DNA from: Kitasatospora phosalacinea
Lineage (GTDB): Bacteria > Actinomycetota > Actinomycetes > Streptomycetales > Streptomycetaceae
DNA: 64,000 nt
Direction of reading: 5' to 3'
NCBI RefSeq assembly: GCF_000716545.1
Contig: NZ_JNWZ01000011.1
Location: forward strand, 1-64,000
The position numbers and the translations under genes were made by a program. This document shows positions 1 to 8,061 of this stretch, in pieces (positions within the stretch are counted from its first letter, which is position 1; each line of letters begins with the position of its first letter). The notes under the pieces are model-generated. The model did no database searches, was not told where the DNA came from, and saw only the letters and a list, made by a program, of their open reading frames with translations.

Positions 1-78
1 GCCCTGACCACCGCGATCTGGCACAACGACCACACCGGCCAACCCGTCATGCGCTCGCTGACCGCCTACGACCACTAA
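1..78 (+). CDS. C-terminal end of a probable transposase (partial at window edge)
   Basis: The first 26 codons are open and end with TAA. The peptide contains AIWHN, then RSLTAYDH immediately before the stop. From memory, this ending is typical of short DDE-type transposases that are common in Streptomyces. The catalytic part lies outside the window, so neither the family nor intactness can be judged. It is transcribed towards the 3' end of the encapsulin cargo gene, whose stop is only 17 bp away, so an insertion element probably borders the encapsulin operon. It could also be an unrelated protein with a similar tail. Confidence 0.45.
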   Translation, partial: ALTTAIWHNDHTGQPVMRSLTAYDH

Positions 79-95
79 CCCTTCGCATCAATCAT

Positions 96-1184
96 CTAGT
101 AGGTGCGGCGGGTGACCAGTTCGGCGAGGGCCAGGAGGTCGTCGGCGCGGGAGGGCTCGGGGACGGCGGCGGCGAGGTGGGCGATGGCGGCGGCCATCCG
201 GTCGCAGCTCTCGGTCTGGGCCCAACCGCGGCCGCCGGCCCGGTCGACCGCGTCGGCGGCGGCGGCGAGTTCGGCCGGGCTGAGCGGGCGGCCGTTGGCG
301 TAGAGGGCGGCGAGCTCCGCGCCGGCCGGGGTGCCGGAGGAGAGGGCGTGGACCACCGGGAGGGACTTCTTGCGGGCGGCGAGGTCGGCGCCCACCGGCT
401 TGCCGGTGACCGCGGGGTCGCCCCAGATGCCGATCAGGTCGTCGATCAGCTGGAAGGCGAGGCCGATCTCGCGGCCGAAGGCGTCCATCGCGTCGGCGGT
501 CTCCGCGTCGGCCCCCGCGTACAGCGCGCCGAGCGCGCACGCGCAGCCGAGCAGGGCGCCGGTCTTGCCCTCGGCCATGGTGAGGCACTCGGCGAGCGTG
601 ACGTCGGTGCGCTGCTCGAAGGAGCAGTCGGCCTGCTGACCGGCGCAGAGCTCGACCACGCAGTCGGCGAGGCGGCGGACGGACGCCGCGGCCGCCGGGT
701 GCGGGTCCTCGGCGAGGACCCGCAGGGCGAGGGAGTGCAGGGCGTCGCCGGCCAGGATCGCGCCGGTGGTGCCGAACACCCGCCAGGCGGTGGGGCGGTG
801 GCGGCGGGTGTGGTCGCGGTCGAGGACGTCGTCGTGCAGCAGGGTGAAGTTGTGCACCAGTTCGACGGCGGCCGCGGCGCGGACCGCGTCCTGCGGGCGG
901 CCGCCGACCGCGGTGGTGGCGGCGAGCACCAGCGCCGGGCGGATCGCCTTGCCGGCGCCGACCGCGCTGGGGGCGCCGTCGGCCTCCAGCCAGCCCAGGT
1001 GGTAGCCGGAGACCAGCCGCATCGAGTCGGGGAGGGTGTCGACGGCGGCGCGCAGCGCGGGGTCGACGACCGTGCGGGCCCGGGCGAGCAGGGCCATCGC
1101 CTCGGCGGTGTCGCGCCCCCCGTCGGCGGCCGGGACGGCCGACCGCTCGCCGTGCTGGTCGCGTTCGGGCACGGTGATGGCCAT
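96..1184 (-). CDS. Polyprenyl diphosphate synthase, probable Family 2 encapsulin cargo
   Basis: This 362-residue isoprenoid chain-elongation enzyme is predicted to condense allylic diphosphates with isopentenyl diphosphate. The first Asp-rich motif DDVLD is at about residues 118-122. The second Asp-rich region, DDLIGIWGD, starts at about residue 248. A Gly-Lys-x-x-Arg-Pro motif near residue 79 fits diphosphate binding. The first 25 or so residues are polar and probably disordered, which is where Family 2 cargo proteins carry their loading sequence. The ATG at 1184 follows a GGGGAGGA ribosome site. The gene lies 111 bp downstream of the encapsulin shell gene on the same strand, the known shell/polyprenyl-transferase pairing. 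Chain length and product cannot be read from sequence. Confidence 0.9.
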   Translation of the reverse strand: MAITVPERDQHGERSAVPAADGGRDTAEAMALLARARTVVDPALRAAVDTLPDSMRLVSGYHLGWLEADGAPSAVGAGKAIRPALVLAATTAVGGRPQDAVRAAAAVELVHNFTLLHDDVLDRDHTRRHRPTAWRVFGTTGAILAGDALHSLALRVLAEDPHPAAAASVRRLADCVVELCAGQQADCSFEQRTDVTLAECLTMAEGKTGALLGCACALGALYAGADAETADAMDAFGREIGLAFQLIDDLIGIWGDPAVTGKPVGADLAARKKSLPVVHALSSGTPAGAELAALYANGRPLSPAELAAAADAVDRAGGRGWAQTESCDRMAAAIAHLAAAVPEPSRADDLLALAELVTRRTY

Positions 1185-1262
1185 GGTGAAGGTCCTCCCC
1201 CTCGGCCGGCCCGGCTGCGGGGCGGCGGGAATGCGCGCTGACGGTCCGCCAGGCGGTGGAAC

Positions 1263-1290
1263 GGGCGGGCCCAGGACGGTGGGCCCGCCC
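1263..1290 (-). terminator. Hairpin between encapsulin shell and cargo genes
   Basis: Arms at 1263-1273 and 1280-1290 form an 11-bp perfect stem with a 6-nt loop. The hairpin begins 5 bp after the shell stop codon and has no T-tract. In the direction of transcription it could be a partial terminator or mRNA stabiliser that sets the shell-to-cargo ratio. Confidence 0.6.
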
Positions 1291-1295
1291 GGTGG

Positions 1296-2702
1296 TCAGT
1301 GCTGCCAGTGGGAGACGTTCACGTTCTCCAGGACGCCGATGGCGTCGGGGACGAGGATCGCCGCCGAGTAGTAGGCGCTGACCAGGTAGGAGATGACCGC
1401 CTTCTCGTCGATGCCCATGAAGCGGACGTTCAGGCCGGGCTCGACCTCGTCCGGCAGCGCGCCGGGGCGCAGGCCGATCACGCCCTGGTTGTCCTCGCCG
1501 ACGCGCATCGCCAGGATCGAGGTGGTGCCGTCGACCACCGGGATCTTGTTGCAGGTGAGGATCGGGACGCCGCGCCAGCTGGGCACCGTCCTGCCCTCGA
1601 ACCGGATGGCCTCGGGGTACAGGCCGCGGCTGTTGCACTCCCGGCCGAAGGCGGCGACCGCCTTCGGGTGGGCCAGGTAGAACTTGGTGCTGCGGCGGCG
1701 GCAGAGCAGCTCGTCCATGTCGTCCGGGGTGGGCGGGCCGGAGTGGGTCTGGATCCGCTGGCCGTACTCGGCGTTGGCCAGCAGGCCGAACTCCGGGTTG
1801 TTGACCAGCTCGTGCTCCTGGCGCTCGCGCAGCGCCTCGACGGTCAGCCTGAGCTGGTGCTCGGTCTGGTCCATCGGCTTGTTGTAGAGGTCGGCGACCC
1901 GGCTGTGCACCCGCAGCACCGTCTGGGCGACGCTCAACTCGTACTCGCGGGGCTTGAGTTCGTAGTCGACGAAGGCGGTGGGCAGCTCGTGCTCGCCCTC
2001 GTGGCCGGCCGACATGCCGATCGCGGCCTCGCCCTTGTGGGTCTGCGGGAGCCGGGAGTCCGCGATGAAGGCGAGGATCTGGTCGCGCAGCGCCTCGGAG
2101 CGGTCGGCGATCTCCTGGAAGGCGGGCCAGGCGAGCACCATCACGGTGCCGGCGGTGGCGGCCTTGACGCTGTAGGGCCAGCGGCGGTCGGCGACGGTCA
2201 GCGCCTCGTCGCCGATGTGGTCGCCGTCGGCGAAGGTGCCCAGGACCGCCGGGTCGCCGTACTTGCCGGTGCCGATCTTGTCGACCTTGCCGTGCGCGAT
2301 CAGGTAGACCTCGTCGATCTCGCGGCCCTGCTCGATCAGCACCTCGCCGGCCGCGAAGTCCCGCTGGACGAAGCGGCCGGCCAGCTCGGCCAGCAGCGCG
2401 TCGTCCTCGAAGCCGCGCAGCACCGGGACCTCGCGCAGCGTCGGCGGGACGACCGCGACCTCGCGGCCGGTCTGGGTGAAGCTCACCCGGCCGCGGCCGA
2501 CCGCGTACGACAGCCGTCGGTTGACGCGGTAGGTGCCGCCGGAGACCTCGACCCAGGGCAGGACGCGGAGCAGCCAGCGGTTGCTGATCTCCTGCATCTG
2601 CGGGGCCGACTTGGTGGTCGACGCGAGGTTCTTGGCGGCCGCCACCGAGAGGCTGCTGCGCGGCCTCGACTGGGGAATTCCGGCGGTGGTTTCGGTCGTC
2701 AT
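1296..2702 (-). CDS. Family 2B encapsulin nanocompartment shell protein
   Basis: This 468-residue protein is predicted to self-assemble into a protein shell around the polyprenyl synthase encoded next. The N-terminal arm (about 1-90) and the C-terminal part (about 225-468, with [15 protein letters not shown] and [20 protein letters not shown]) match the HK97-type Family 2 shell pattern. An inserted domain at about 92-215 resembles a cyclic-nucleotide-binding domain, which defines subtype 2B. Its phosphate-binding cassette (about 162-182) keeps the Gly/Glu part but lacks the usual Arg-Ala-Thr, so classical cAMP binding is doubtful. The ATG at 2702 was chosen over an upstream ATG at 2975, because that extension is low-complexity and unlike the family. 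Such proteins have been misannotated as Crp-type regulators. Confidence 0.92.
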   Translation of the reverse strand: MTTETTAGIPQSRPRSSLSVAAAKNLASTTKSAPQMQEISNRWLLRVLPWVEVSGGTYRVNRRLSYAVGRGRVSFTQTGREVAVVPPTLREVPVLRGFEDDALLAELAGRFVQRDFAAGEVLIEQGREIDEVYLIAHGKVDKIGTGKYGDPAVLGTFADGDHIGDEALTVADRRWPYSVKAATAGTVMVLAWPAFQEIADRSEALRDQILAFIADSRLPQTHKGEAAIGMSAGHEGEHELPTAFVDYELKPREYELSVAQTVLRVHSRVADLYNKPMDQTEHQLRLTVEALRERQEHELVNNPEFGLLANAEYGQRIQTHSGPPTPDDMDELLCRRRSTKFYLAHPKAVAAFGRECNSRGLYPEAIRFEGRTVPSWRGVPILTCNKIPVVDGTTSILAMRVGEDNQGVIGLRPGALPDEVEPGLNVRFMGIDEKAVISYLVSAYYSAAILVPDAIGVLENVNVSHWQH

Positions 2703-3148
2703 TTCCGAGGGGCCCCTGATCGCGTCGACGGCACGTTGCGGCAACCATGCTGACGGCCGTTCAGGTGAGGCGGCAATCACTCGTGGGGGTGATTCAGGCG
2801 CATGGCCGCAATAGTGCGACCAGCGCACTGGGCCGATCATCGTTCGATCCGCGGGCCCCTCCGGAAGGCTCGGCGGGGGCTTGTCGAGGGCTTGCCGGGG
2901 ACTCGGTGCGGGCTTGCCGGGGACTCGGTGCAGGCTCGGCGGGGGCTCGGCGGAGGCTTGTCGGGGGCTGCTCAAAACCCCCTTTTCCGACCCCGGTTCC
3001 GGGCGCCCGCGCTGCTCACCGGCCCGCTGTTCGAATCGTCACGGAACAGCGCTAAGGTGGCCCCCTCACCGCGTGGTGACCGCCGCCACAGCGCAGGCGA
3101 ACCGGTCGGTGACCTCCCATCGGCACGCCCTTCTCCAGGGAGACCCTC
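2703..3148. other. 446-bp intergenic region between divergent encapsulin and ATP-grasp genes
   Basis: This stretch must hold the promoters of both divergent genes. No convincing coding region is seen. The central part (about 2865-2965) is a G-rich array of related 20-22 bp units. The stretch before the ATP-grasp gene ends with CTCCAGGGAGACC just before its GTG. Confidence 0.6.
2888..2931. repeat. 22-bp tandem direct repeat, two exact copies
   Basis: Two identical 22-bp units occupy 2888-2909 and 2910-2931. Imperfect related units (GGCTCGGCGGGGGCT, GGCTTGTCGGGGGCT) extend the array to about 2865-2965. It lies 185-230 bp upstream of the encapsulin shell start. Confidence 0.85.
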
Positions 3149-4246
3149 GTGACCGCGCCCGTCCGCGTCTGGTTGAACCGCACCTACGCCGAGAACGTCT
3201 TCTTCATCGACCTGCTGCGGGCCGCGCCGCGCCCGGTGCACGTCCTGGCCACCCACGTCGACCCCGACTCCCCCGTCATCGCCGCCGCCGACCTGGGCGC
3301 CCTCGAACCGGACGGGCTGACCGCCGAGGCGTACGTGGAATTCGCGCTGGAATTCTGTGCCCGCCACGACGTGGACGTGTTCCTGCCCCGCCTGCACCAG
3401 TTGGCGATATCGCTGCGCCGCCGCGACTTCGAGGCGCTGGGCACCGTACTGGTCTGCCCGCCCGCCCCCGCGATATCGCTGTTCGCCAGCAAGGTCGACG
3501 GCTACCGGGCGCTGGACTCGGTCGGGCTGCCCACCCCGCTGTGGCGGCAGGCCGGCACCGCGTCCGAACTGCTCGCCGCCGTCGAGGAGATCGAGGCGAC
3601 CGGCGCGGCCGCCTGCCTCAAGCCGGCCTCCGGCGCGGGCGGCGAGGGCTTCCGCGTCCTCACCCGCGAGCCGTTCAGCCTCCGCCGGCTCGCCGGGTAC
3701 GTCGACGCCCGGGTCCAACTCGACCAGGTGCTGGGCGCGTTGGAGCAGTCCGCCGAACCCGCCGAACTGCTGGTGATGCCCTACCTGGACGGCCCCGAGG
3801 TCTCGGTGGACTGCCTGGCCGAGCAGGACGGCCGGGTGCTGGCCGCGGTCGGCCGCACCAAGCAGGGCCGCCGCCGCGGCTTCACCGTCGACCCGGCCTA
3901 CCTGGAGCCGGCCCGCCGCCTGGTCGAGGAGTTCGGCGTCGGCCACCTGTCCAACGTGCAGTTCCGGCACGAGCGGGGCACCGGGCGCCCGGTCGTCCTC
4001 GACATCAACACCCGCCCCTCCGGCGGGCTGCACCAGCTGCGGATGTGCGGGCTCAACCTGCCCGCCGCGGCCGTCGAACTCGCCCTGGGCGCCCGGCCCT
4101 CGCTGCTCGCCGCCGACGAGCTCACGCTCGGCGACTACACCCTCGTCCCCACCATCCAGGCGGTGCTGCCCCGGCAGCCCGCGGCGCCCGCGCTGGAACG
4201 CCTCGACGGGGCGGAGCGGCGGTCCGCCGCGACCGTCCCGGTGTAG
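3149..4246 (+). CDS. ATP-grasp domain protein
   Basis: This 365-residue enzyme should use ATP to ligate a carboxylate to an amine or thiol through an acyl-phosphate. The N-terminal RVWLNRTYAENVFFIDLLR resembles ATP-grasp proteins of the biosynthetic arm of actinobacterial tellurium-resistance (Ter) loci. The ATP-grasp core includes LKPASGAGGEGF at about residue 153 and the metal-binding DINTRPSGG at about 285. No ter genes or amino-group acceptor are nearby, so it stands alone here. The start is GTG at 3149, after CAGGGAGA. Its substrate is unknown and the Ter connection is a resemblance only. Confidence 0.75.
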   Translation: MTAPVRVWLNRTYAENVFFIDLLRAAPRPVHVLATHVDPDSPVIAAADLGALEPDGLTAEAYVEFALEFCARHDVDVFLPRLHQLAISLRRRDFEALGTVLVCPPAPAISLFASKVDGYRALDSVGLPTPLWRQAGTASELLAAVEEIEATGAAACLKPASGAGGEGFRVLTREPFSLRRLAGYVDARVQLDQVLGALEQSAEPAELLVMPYLDGPEVSVDCLAEQDGRVLAAVGRTKQGRRRGFTVDPAYLEPARRLVEEFGVGHLSNVQFRHERGTGRPVVLDINTRPSGGLHQLRMCGLNLPAAAVELALGARPSLLAADELTLGDYTLVPTIQAVLPRQPAAPALERLDGAERRSAATVPV

Positions 4247-4256
4247 CCGGACGCGC

Positions 4257-4790
4257 TCAGGCCGCCGGCCCGGACCAGTCCAGGGTCGGCGGCAGCACGC
4301 CCTCCAGGGTGAGCAGCCAGCGCTTCGTCTCCACCCCGTGCCACGCCCCGCCGAAGCCGCCCAGCCCGTCCGCGGCCACCACCCGGTGGCAGGGCACCAG
4401 CAGCGGCAGCGGGTTCGCGCCCATCATCTGCCCCACCGTCCTGGCCGGCACCCCCGGCTCGGACGGCCCGGTGAACACCCCGCTGCGGGCGGCGAGTTCG
4501 CCGTAGGTGATGGTCCGGCCCCAGCCGACGGTCGCCGTCAGGCAGCGCAGCACCGCCAGGTGGGGCCCAGCGGCCAGGCTCCAGTCGATCGGCAGTTCCA
4601 ACTCCCGCCGCGAACCGGCGAAGTACTCACCGACCCGGGCCCGCACCGCGTCGGCCCGGCGCTCGTCGACGCACTCCGGGACGGGGGTGTCGCAGAGGTA
4701 GCTCGCCGCGGCCACCCCCCGGCCCGTCACCCCGAACCGCATCGGCCCGCTCGGCAACGGGGTCGGGACGGTCACCCAGGAGAGCTGCAT
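4257..4790 (-). CDS. ogt: Methylated-DNA--protein-cysteine S-methyltransferase (Ogt type)
   Basis: This 177-residue suicide DNA-repair protein moves alkyl groups from O6-alkylguanine to its own cysteine. The active-site PCHRV is at about residues 133-137, with Cys134 as acceptor. It is followed by GLGGFGGAWHGVETKRWLL, the usual post-PCHR segment. GRTITYGELAARSG at about 91-104 matches the helix-turn-helix part. Length is normal for a stand-alone Ogt without an Ada domain. The gene faces the ATP-grasp gene tail to tail, with 10 bp between them, and lies downstream of a strong hairpin that isolates it from the next minus-strand gene. A GGAGG lies very close to the ATG, so translation may be weak or the transcript leaderless. 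Confidence 0.9.
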   Translation of the reverse strand: MQLSWVTVPTPLPSGPMRFGVTGRGVAAASYLCDTPVPECVDERRADAVRARVGEYFAGSRRELELPIDWSLAAGPHLAVLRCLTATVGWGRTITYGELAARSGVFTGPSEPGVPARTVGQMMGANPLPLLVPCHRVVAADGLGGFGGAWHGVETKRWLLTLEGVLPPTLDWSGPAA

Positions 4791-4816
4791 GCCTCCAACT
4801 GTAGGAGGGCCGGAGC

Positions 4817-4854
4817 GCGCCGTCAGGGGCTCGGGGGCGAGCCCCTGACGGCGC
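4817..4854 (-). terminator. Perfect 17-bp stem terminator
   Basis: Arms at 4817-4833 and 4838-4854 are fully complementary around a GGGG loop. The hairpin sits just after the stop of the 74-residue minus-strand gene and before ogt. There is no T-tract, as is usual in streptomycetes. Confidence 0.8.
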
Positions 4855-4859
4855 TGCTC

Positions 4860-5084
4860 TCAGAGGTGGTCGCGGAGGTAGGTCGCGAGGGTGCGGGACC
4901 AGGTGGCCAGTCCGGCGCGGTCGGGGGGCTCGCCGGTGCCGAGGGCGGCGAGCTGTTCGGTGGAGAGGCGTCCGCTCGCGGCCATCGCGGAGAGGCCGGC
5001 GAGCAGGGCGGAGAGGCGTTCGGCGTCGTCGTGGCTGAGCATCACCAGGGTGTCGATGTGGCCGAGGGTCATGGAACCGGGCAT
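4860..5084 (-). CDS. Small conserved-type hypothetical protein (74 aa)
   Basis: This short protein starts with ATG at 5084 after a GAGGAGG-like site. It has no signal peptide or membrane segment. The sequence is helix-prone, with HDDAERLSALLAGLSAMAA then ATWSRTLATYLRDHL at the C-terminus, and looks like a small soluble helical protein. I do not recognise a family. It is divergent from the ClC channel gene (142 bp apart) and ends in a perfect terminator hairpin. Codon use is like that of its neighbours, which supports a real gene. Confidence 0.65.
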   Translation of the reverse strand: MPGSMTLGHIDTLVMLSHDDAERLSALLAGLSAMAASGRLSTEQLAALGTGEPPDRAGLATWSRTLATYLRDHL

Positions 5085-5225
5085 CGCGTCCTCCTCGATC
5101 GGTCCTCCGTCCACCGTACGACCGCCGGGGCGCGGCTCGCCCGTTCGGCCCACCCCGCTGGCCCGGGCGCGGATCGGCGACGGACGGTCGGGGCAGGTGT
5201 GTCCGCCGGGTGACAGGGAGCGCAG

Positions 5226-6572
5226 ATGCCAGCAGAGGCCGCCGGTGCGTCCCAGCCGCCCGGCCTGCGCGAGCTGCTCCGCAGCCCCGGGTACGGACGG
5301 TTGCTGCTGGTGTCGGCGCTGATCGGGGTGCCGGTCTCGCTGGCGGCGTTCGGGTTCGTCAGCCTGGAGCACGAACTGCAGCACTGGGTGTGGGAGTCGC
5401 TGCCGAAGGAGTGGGGCTACTCGCGCGCGCCGTGGTGGTGGCCGCTGCCCGCGCTGGCGCTGGCCGGTCTGCTGCTGGCGCCGATCGTGACCCGGATGCC
5501 GGGGCGGGGCGGGCACATTCCGGTGCACGGGCTGGGCGGGCCGCCGACGCTGCCGGTGGAGGTGCCGTCGGTGGTGCTGGCGGCGCTGGCGGGGCTGCCG
5601 CTGGGTGCGGTGCTCGGCCCGGAGGCGCCGCTGATGGCGCTGGGCAGCGGGCTGGCGCTGCTGACGGTGAGCGCGGCGAAGCGGGCGTCCAGCCCGAGGC
5701 TCGCGCCGCTGCTGGGGACGGCCGGGTCGACGGCGGCGATCGCCACGATCTTCGGGAGTCCGCTGGTGGCGGCGGTGCTGGTGATCGAGGCGGCGGGCCT
5801 GGGCGGGGCGCAGCTGACCGTGCTGCTGCTGCCGTGCCTGCTGTCCTCGGGGGTCGGGGCACTGGTGTTCACCGGCTTCGGGCACTGGACGGGGCTGTCG
5901 ATCGGCGCGCTGAGCCTGCCGTCGGTGCCCCGGGCGCACCTGCCGGACGCCGGGGACTTCCTGTGGGGGATCCCGCTCGCGGTGGTGGTCGCGGTGGTGA
6001 TGGTGGCCGGGCAGACGCTGGGCCACCGCTTCGCCGCGTTCACGGCGCACCGGACGGCCGTCCGCACGGTGCTGTGCGCGGTGCTGGTGGGCGCGTGCGT
6101 CGCCGGGTACGCGCTGGCGACCGGGCGCTCGCCGGAGGAGGCGGCGCTGTCCGGGCAGGCCACGCTGGGGCAGTTGGCGGCGGACCCGTCCGATTGGCCG
6201 GTGGCGGCGCTGCTGGCGCTGGTGCTGTTCAAGGGGCTGGGCTGGGGGGTGGCGCTGGGGTCGCTGCGCGGTGGTCCGATCTTCCCGGCGGTGCTGCTGG
6301 GCGCGGCGCTCGGGGTGGCGGCGGGCGGCCTGCCCGGGCTGGGCGTGGAGGCGGGGCTGGCGGCCGGGATCTCGGCGGCGGGTGCGGCGGTCACCCGGCT
6401 GCCGGTGACCAGTACGGTGCTGACGACGGTGCTGCTGGGCAGCCAGGCGGCGGACTCGATGCCGCTGCTGATCGTCGCGTCGGTGGTGGCGTCCGTGACC
6501 GCGGCGCTCGTGCACCGGGTGGCCGGGCCGGACCGACCGGCGGTGGCCGGGCCGGACCGACCGGCGCGGTAG
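5226..6572 (+). CDS. ClC-family chloride channel/transporter
   Basis: This 448-residue polytopic membrane protein has about ten or more hydrophobic segments in the ClC arrangement. ClC signature regions are visible: GRGGHIPVHG near residue 95, GPEAPLMALGSG near 134 (a variant of the family GREGP motif), and GGPIFPAVLLGAALG near 352. The family moves Cl- or exchanges Cl-/H+, but I did not confirm the glutamates that separate channels from exchangers. The C-terminus ends in two copies of VAGPDRPA from a 24-bp DNA repeat. The start is ATG at 5226 after AGGGAGCGC. It appears to be a single-gene unit. Confidence 0.88.
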   Translation: MPAEAAGASQPPGLRELLRSPGYGRLLLVSALIGVPVSLAAFGFVSLEHELQHWVWESLPKEWGYSRAPWWWPLPALALAGLLLAPIVTRMPGRGGHIPVHGLGGPPTLPVEVPSVVLAALAGLPLGAVLGPEAPLMALGSGLALLTVSAAKRASSPRLAPLLGTAGSTAAIATIFGSPLVAAVLVIEAAGLGGAQLTVLLLPCLLSSGVGALVFTGFGHWTGLSIGALSLPSVPRAHLPDAGDFLWGIPLAVVVAVVMVAGQTLGHRFAAFTAHRTAVRTVLCAVLVGACVAGYALATGRSPEEAALSGQATLGQLAADPSDWPVAALLALVLFKGLGWGVALGSLRGGPIFPAVLLGAALGVAAGGLPGLGVEAGLAAGISAAGAAVTRLPVTSTVLTTVLLGSQAADSMPLLIVASVVASVTAALVHRVAGPDRPAVAGPDRPAR

Positions 6573-6646
6573 GCGGGCGGCGGGCGCAGGCGCGGCAGGG
6601 CGGCGGGCGCAGGCGCGGCAGCCGGGCTCGGCGGCCGGGGCTCGGC

Positions 6647-6702
6647 GGCGGCGGTTCAGCGGCGGCGGTTCAGCGGCAGCGGTTCAGCGGCAGCGGTTCA
6701 GC
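6647..6702. repeat. Four 14-bp tandem repeats
   Basis: Four units of GGCRGCGGTTCAGC occupy 6647-6660, 6661-6674, 6675-6688 and 6689-6702. The first two are identical to each other, as are the last two. The stop codon of the minus-strand membrane protein gene lies inside the last unit. A separate 22-bp word is also repeated just upstream (about 6577-6621). Confidence 0.9.
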
Positions 6703-7654
6703 GGCCGCAGGCGCGGCAGGGCGGTCGGGTGGCGCGGGCGTACCCGAGGGCGGCGGCGCCGAGGCCCAGGCCCCACAGCCAGTAGGCGGGCATCGCGATC
6801 CACAGGAAGGACAGCGGCAGGGTGCCGTCGCGGTCGGCCGGGTGGAGCGTCTCGCCGACGAGCTGGCCGATGCCGACGCCGAAGTACACCAGCAGTCCGG
6901 TGGAGATCGCGGCGGCCGGAACGAGCAGCAGTCGGCGGGGCACCCGGCGCCCGCCCAGCAGCGGGACCCGGCGCGGGACGTCCCGTCCCCAGCGGTGGAC
7001 CAGGGACAGCGGCAGCGCGGTGCCGGCCAGCACGAAACCGGTCTCGAACAGGGCGAGCGAGAGCGTCCCGGCCGCTCCCGTCGTCCCCGGGCTCCCGGAT
7101 CCGGACTCGAGCCCGTACTGGGCGAGGATCCGCAGCCAGCAGGCGGCGACCGCCCCGTAGCCGGCCAGGCGGGCCCAGCGCGGGGTGCGGGTGCGGGCGC
7201 CGGGGTCGTGCGGACCGCCGGTGCGGCCGCAGCGGGGGCAGTCGCCGCGCAGCCGCCGTCGGTGGCCGAGGGCGGCGGCGGCCAGCAGGGCGGCGGTCGC
7301 GGCGCAGCCGACCCGGCTGAGGAAGCCGGCGAGCGAGAGCGGGATGCGCAGTCCGGACAGCAGGCCGCCGACCACGTCCAGCAGCAGGAAGGGGCAGCTC
7401 AGCAGCAGGGTGGCGGCGACCGCGACGGCGGCCGCGAACCGGGTGGGGGCGTACCGGCGGGCGCGGTGCAGGCCGTGCCCGAGGACGGCGGCCACCGCGC
7501 ACAGGGCCACGGTCCCCCAGCGGGGGACGACCAGCAGGTCGGTGCCGAGGCGGCCGAAGGACGGGGCGTGGCCGAGCGCCCACCAGGTCTGCAGCGCGCC
7601 GTAGCCGAGGGCGGCGGCGAGGGCGGCGAGGGCCGCGCGGGGTGGGGGTGGCAT
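6698..7654 (-). CDS. Multi-pass membrane protein with two CxxC motifs, unknown function
   Basis: This 318-residue protein has seven to eight hydrophobic segments and resembles the uncharacterised integral membrane proteins common in streptomycetes. A cytoplasmic-looking loop in the middle carries CPRCGRTGG, and the last residues contain CRACGR. The two CxxC pairs could together bind zinc or form disulfides, which is inference. The ATG at 7654 is used; a GTG three codons upstream is the alternative. The stop lies within a 14-bp tandem repeat, so repeat changes could alter the C-terminus. I recognise no function. Confidence 0.7.
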   Translation of the reverse strand: MPPPPRAALAALAAALGYGALQTWWALGHAPSFGRLGTDLLVVPRWGTVALCAVAAVLGHGLHRARRYAPTRFAAAVAVAATLLLSCPFLLLDVVGGLLSGLRIPLSLAGFLSRVGCAATAALLAAAALGHRRRLRGDCPRCGRTGGPHDPGARTRTPRWARLAGYGAVAACWLRILAQYGLESGSGSPGTTGAAGTLSLALFETGFVLAGTALPLSLVHRWGRDVPRRVPLLGGRRVPRRLLLVPAAAISTGLLVYFGVGIGQLVGETLHPADRDGTLPLSFLWIAMPAYWLWGLGLGAAALGYARATRPPCRACGR

Positions 7655-8061
7655 GGCGACCACGCTAGGCGGGGGCGGACGGGCGGGCGTCGGCCGCGGG
7701 GAGGGGTCGGGCCGGGCCTCGGGGAGGAGGAACGGCTCCGCTGCACGGATGTTGACGTCCCGTCAGGTCGTCCGCCGGGAGGAGCCTCCGGAGGCGGACG
7801 GGGTGTCGGGCGAGGGCGCTACGGGCCGGCGGCAGCGCCCACGGCGGCACCCGCGTCCGGCGGGCCCGGTCGGCCCAACTGCCTGCCCCCGCCGCCCGCT
7901 TCGTCGGCCGCGAGGAACAGCTGGACGCCCTGCGGTGCTCCCCGCTCGACGGCACGGGGCGGCCCGCGGTCGCGGTGGTCAGTCAGCGGCATGGCGGGCG
8001 TCGGCAAGCCCGCGCTGGCACCTGCTCACGAATGGCTTGATGGTCGGACGCCTCCCGCGAT
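7655..8061. other. Non-coding stretch with a regulator remnant
   Basis: About 400 bp lack an intact gene. The left part (7655-7860) should contain the promoter of the membrane-protein gene, and I see nothing else in it. The right part carries a broken NB-ARC/AfsR-type fragment, described separately, that stops shortly before the methyltransferase gene. Confidence 0.6.
7876..8020 (+). pseudogene. Remnant of an AfsR/SARP-type NB-ARC (STAND) regulator
   Basis: One frame reads QLPAPAARFVGREEQLDALR then GTGRPAVAVV, the linker that precedes the P-loop in AfsR-like STAND ATPases. The P-loop GMAGVGKPALA follows in another frame. The frames are joined by a GTCA duplication at about 7978-7985: removing 4 bp restores VVSGMAGVGK. 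The usual Thr after the P-loop Lys is Pro here, and homology ends at about 8020. No DNA-binding or TPR part remains, so it is a dead fragment marking the left side of the accessory region. Confidence 0.7.

Noticed and set aside
88..2748. 886-residue minus-strand reading frame across the encapsulin and cargo genes
   Set aside because: It is Arg/Pro/Gly-rich low-complexity sequence in the shadow of two well-supported genes, typical of antisense or shifted frames in very G+C-rich DNA.
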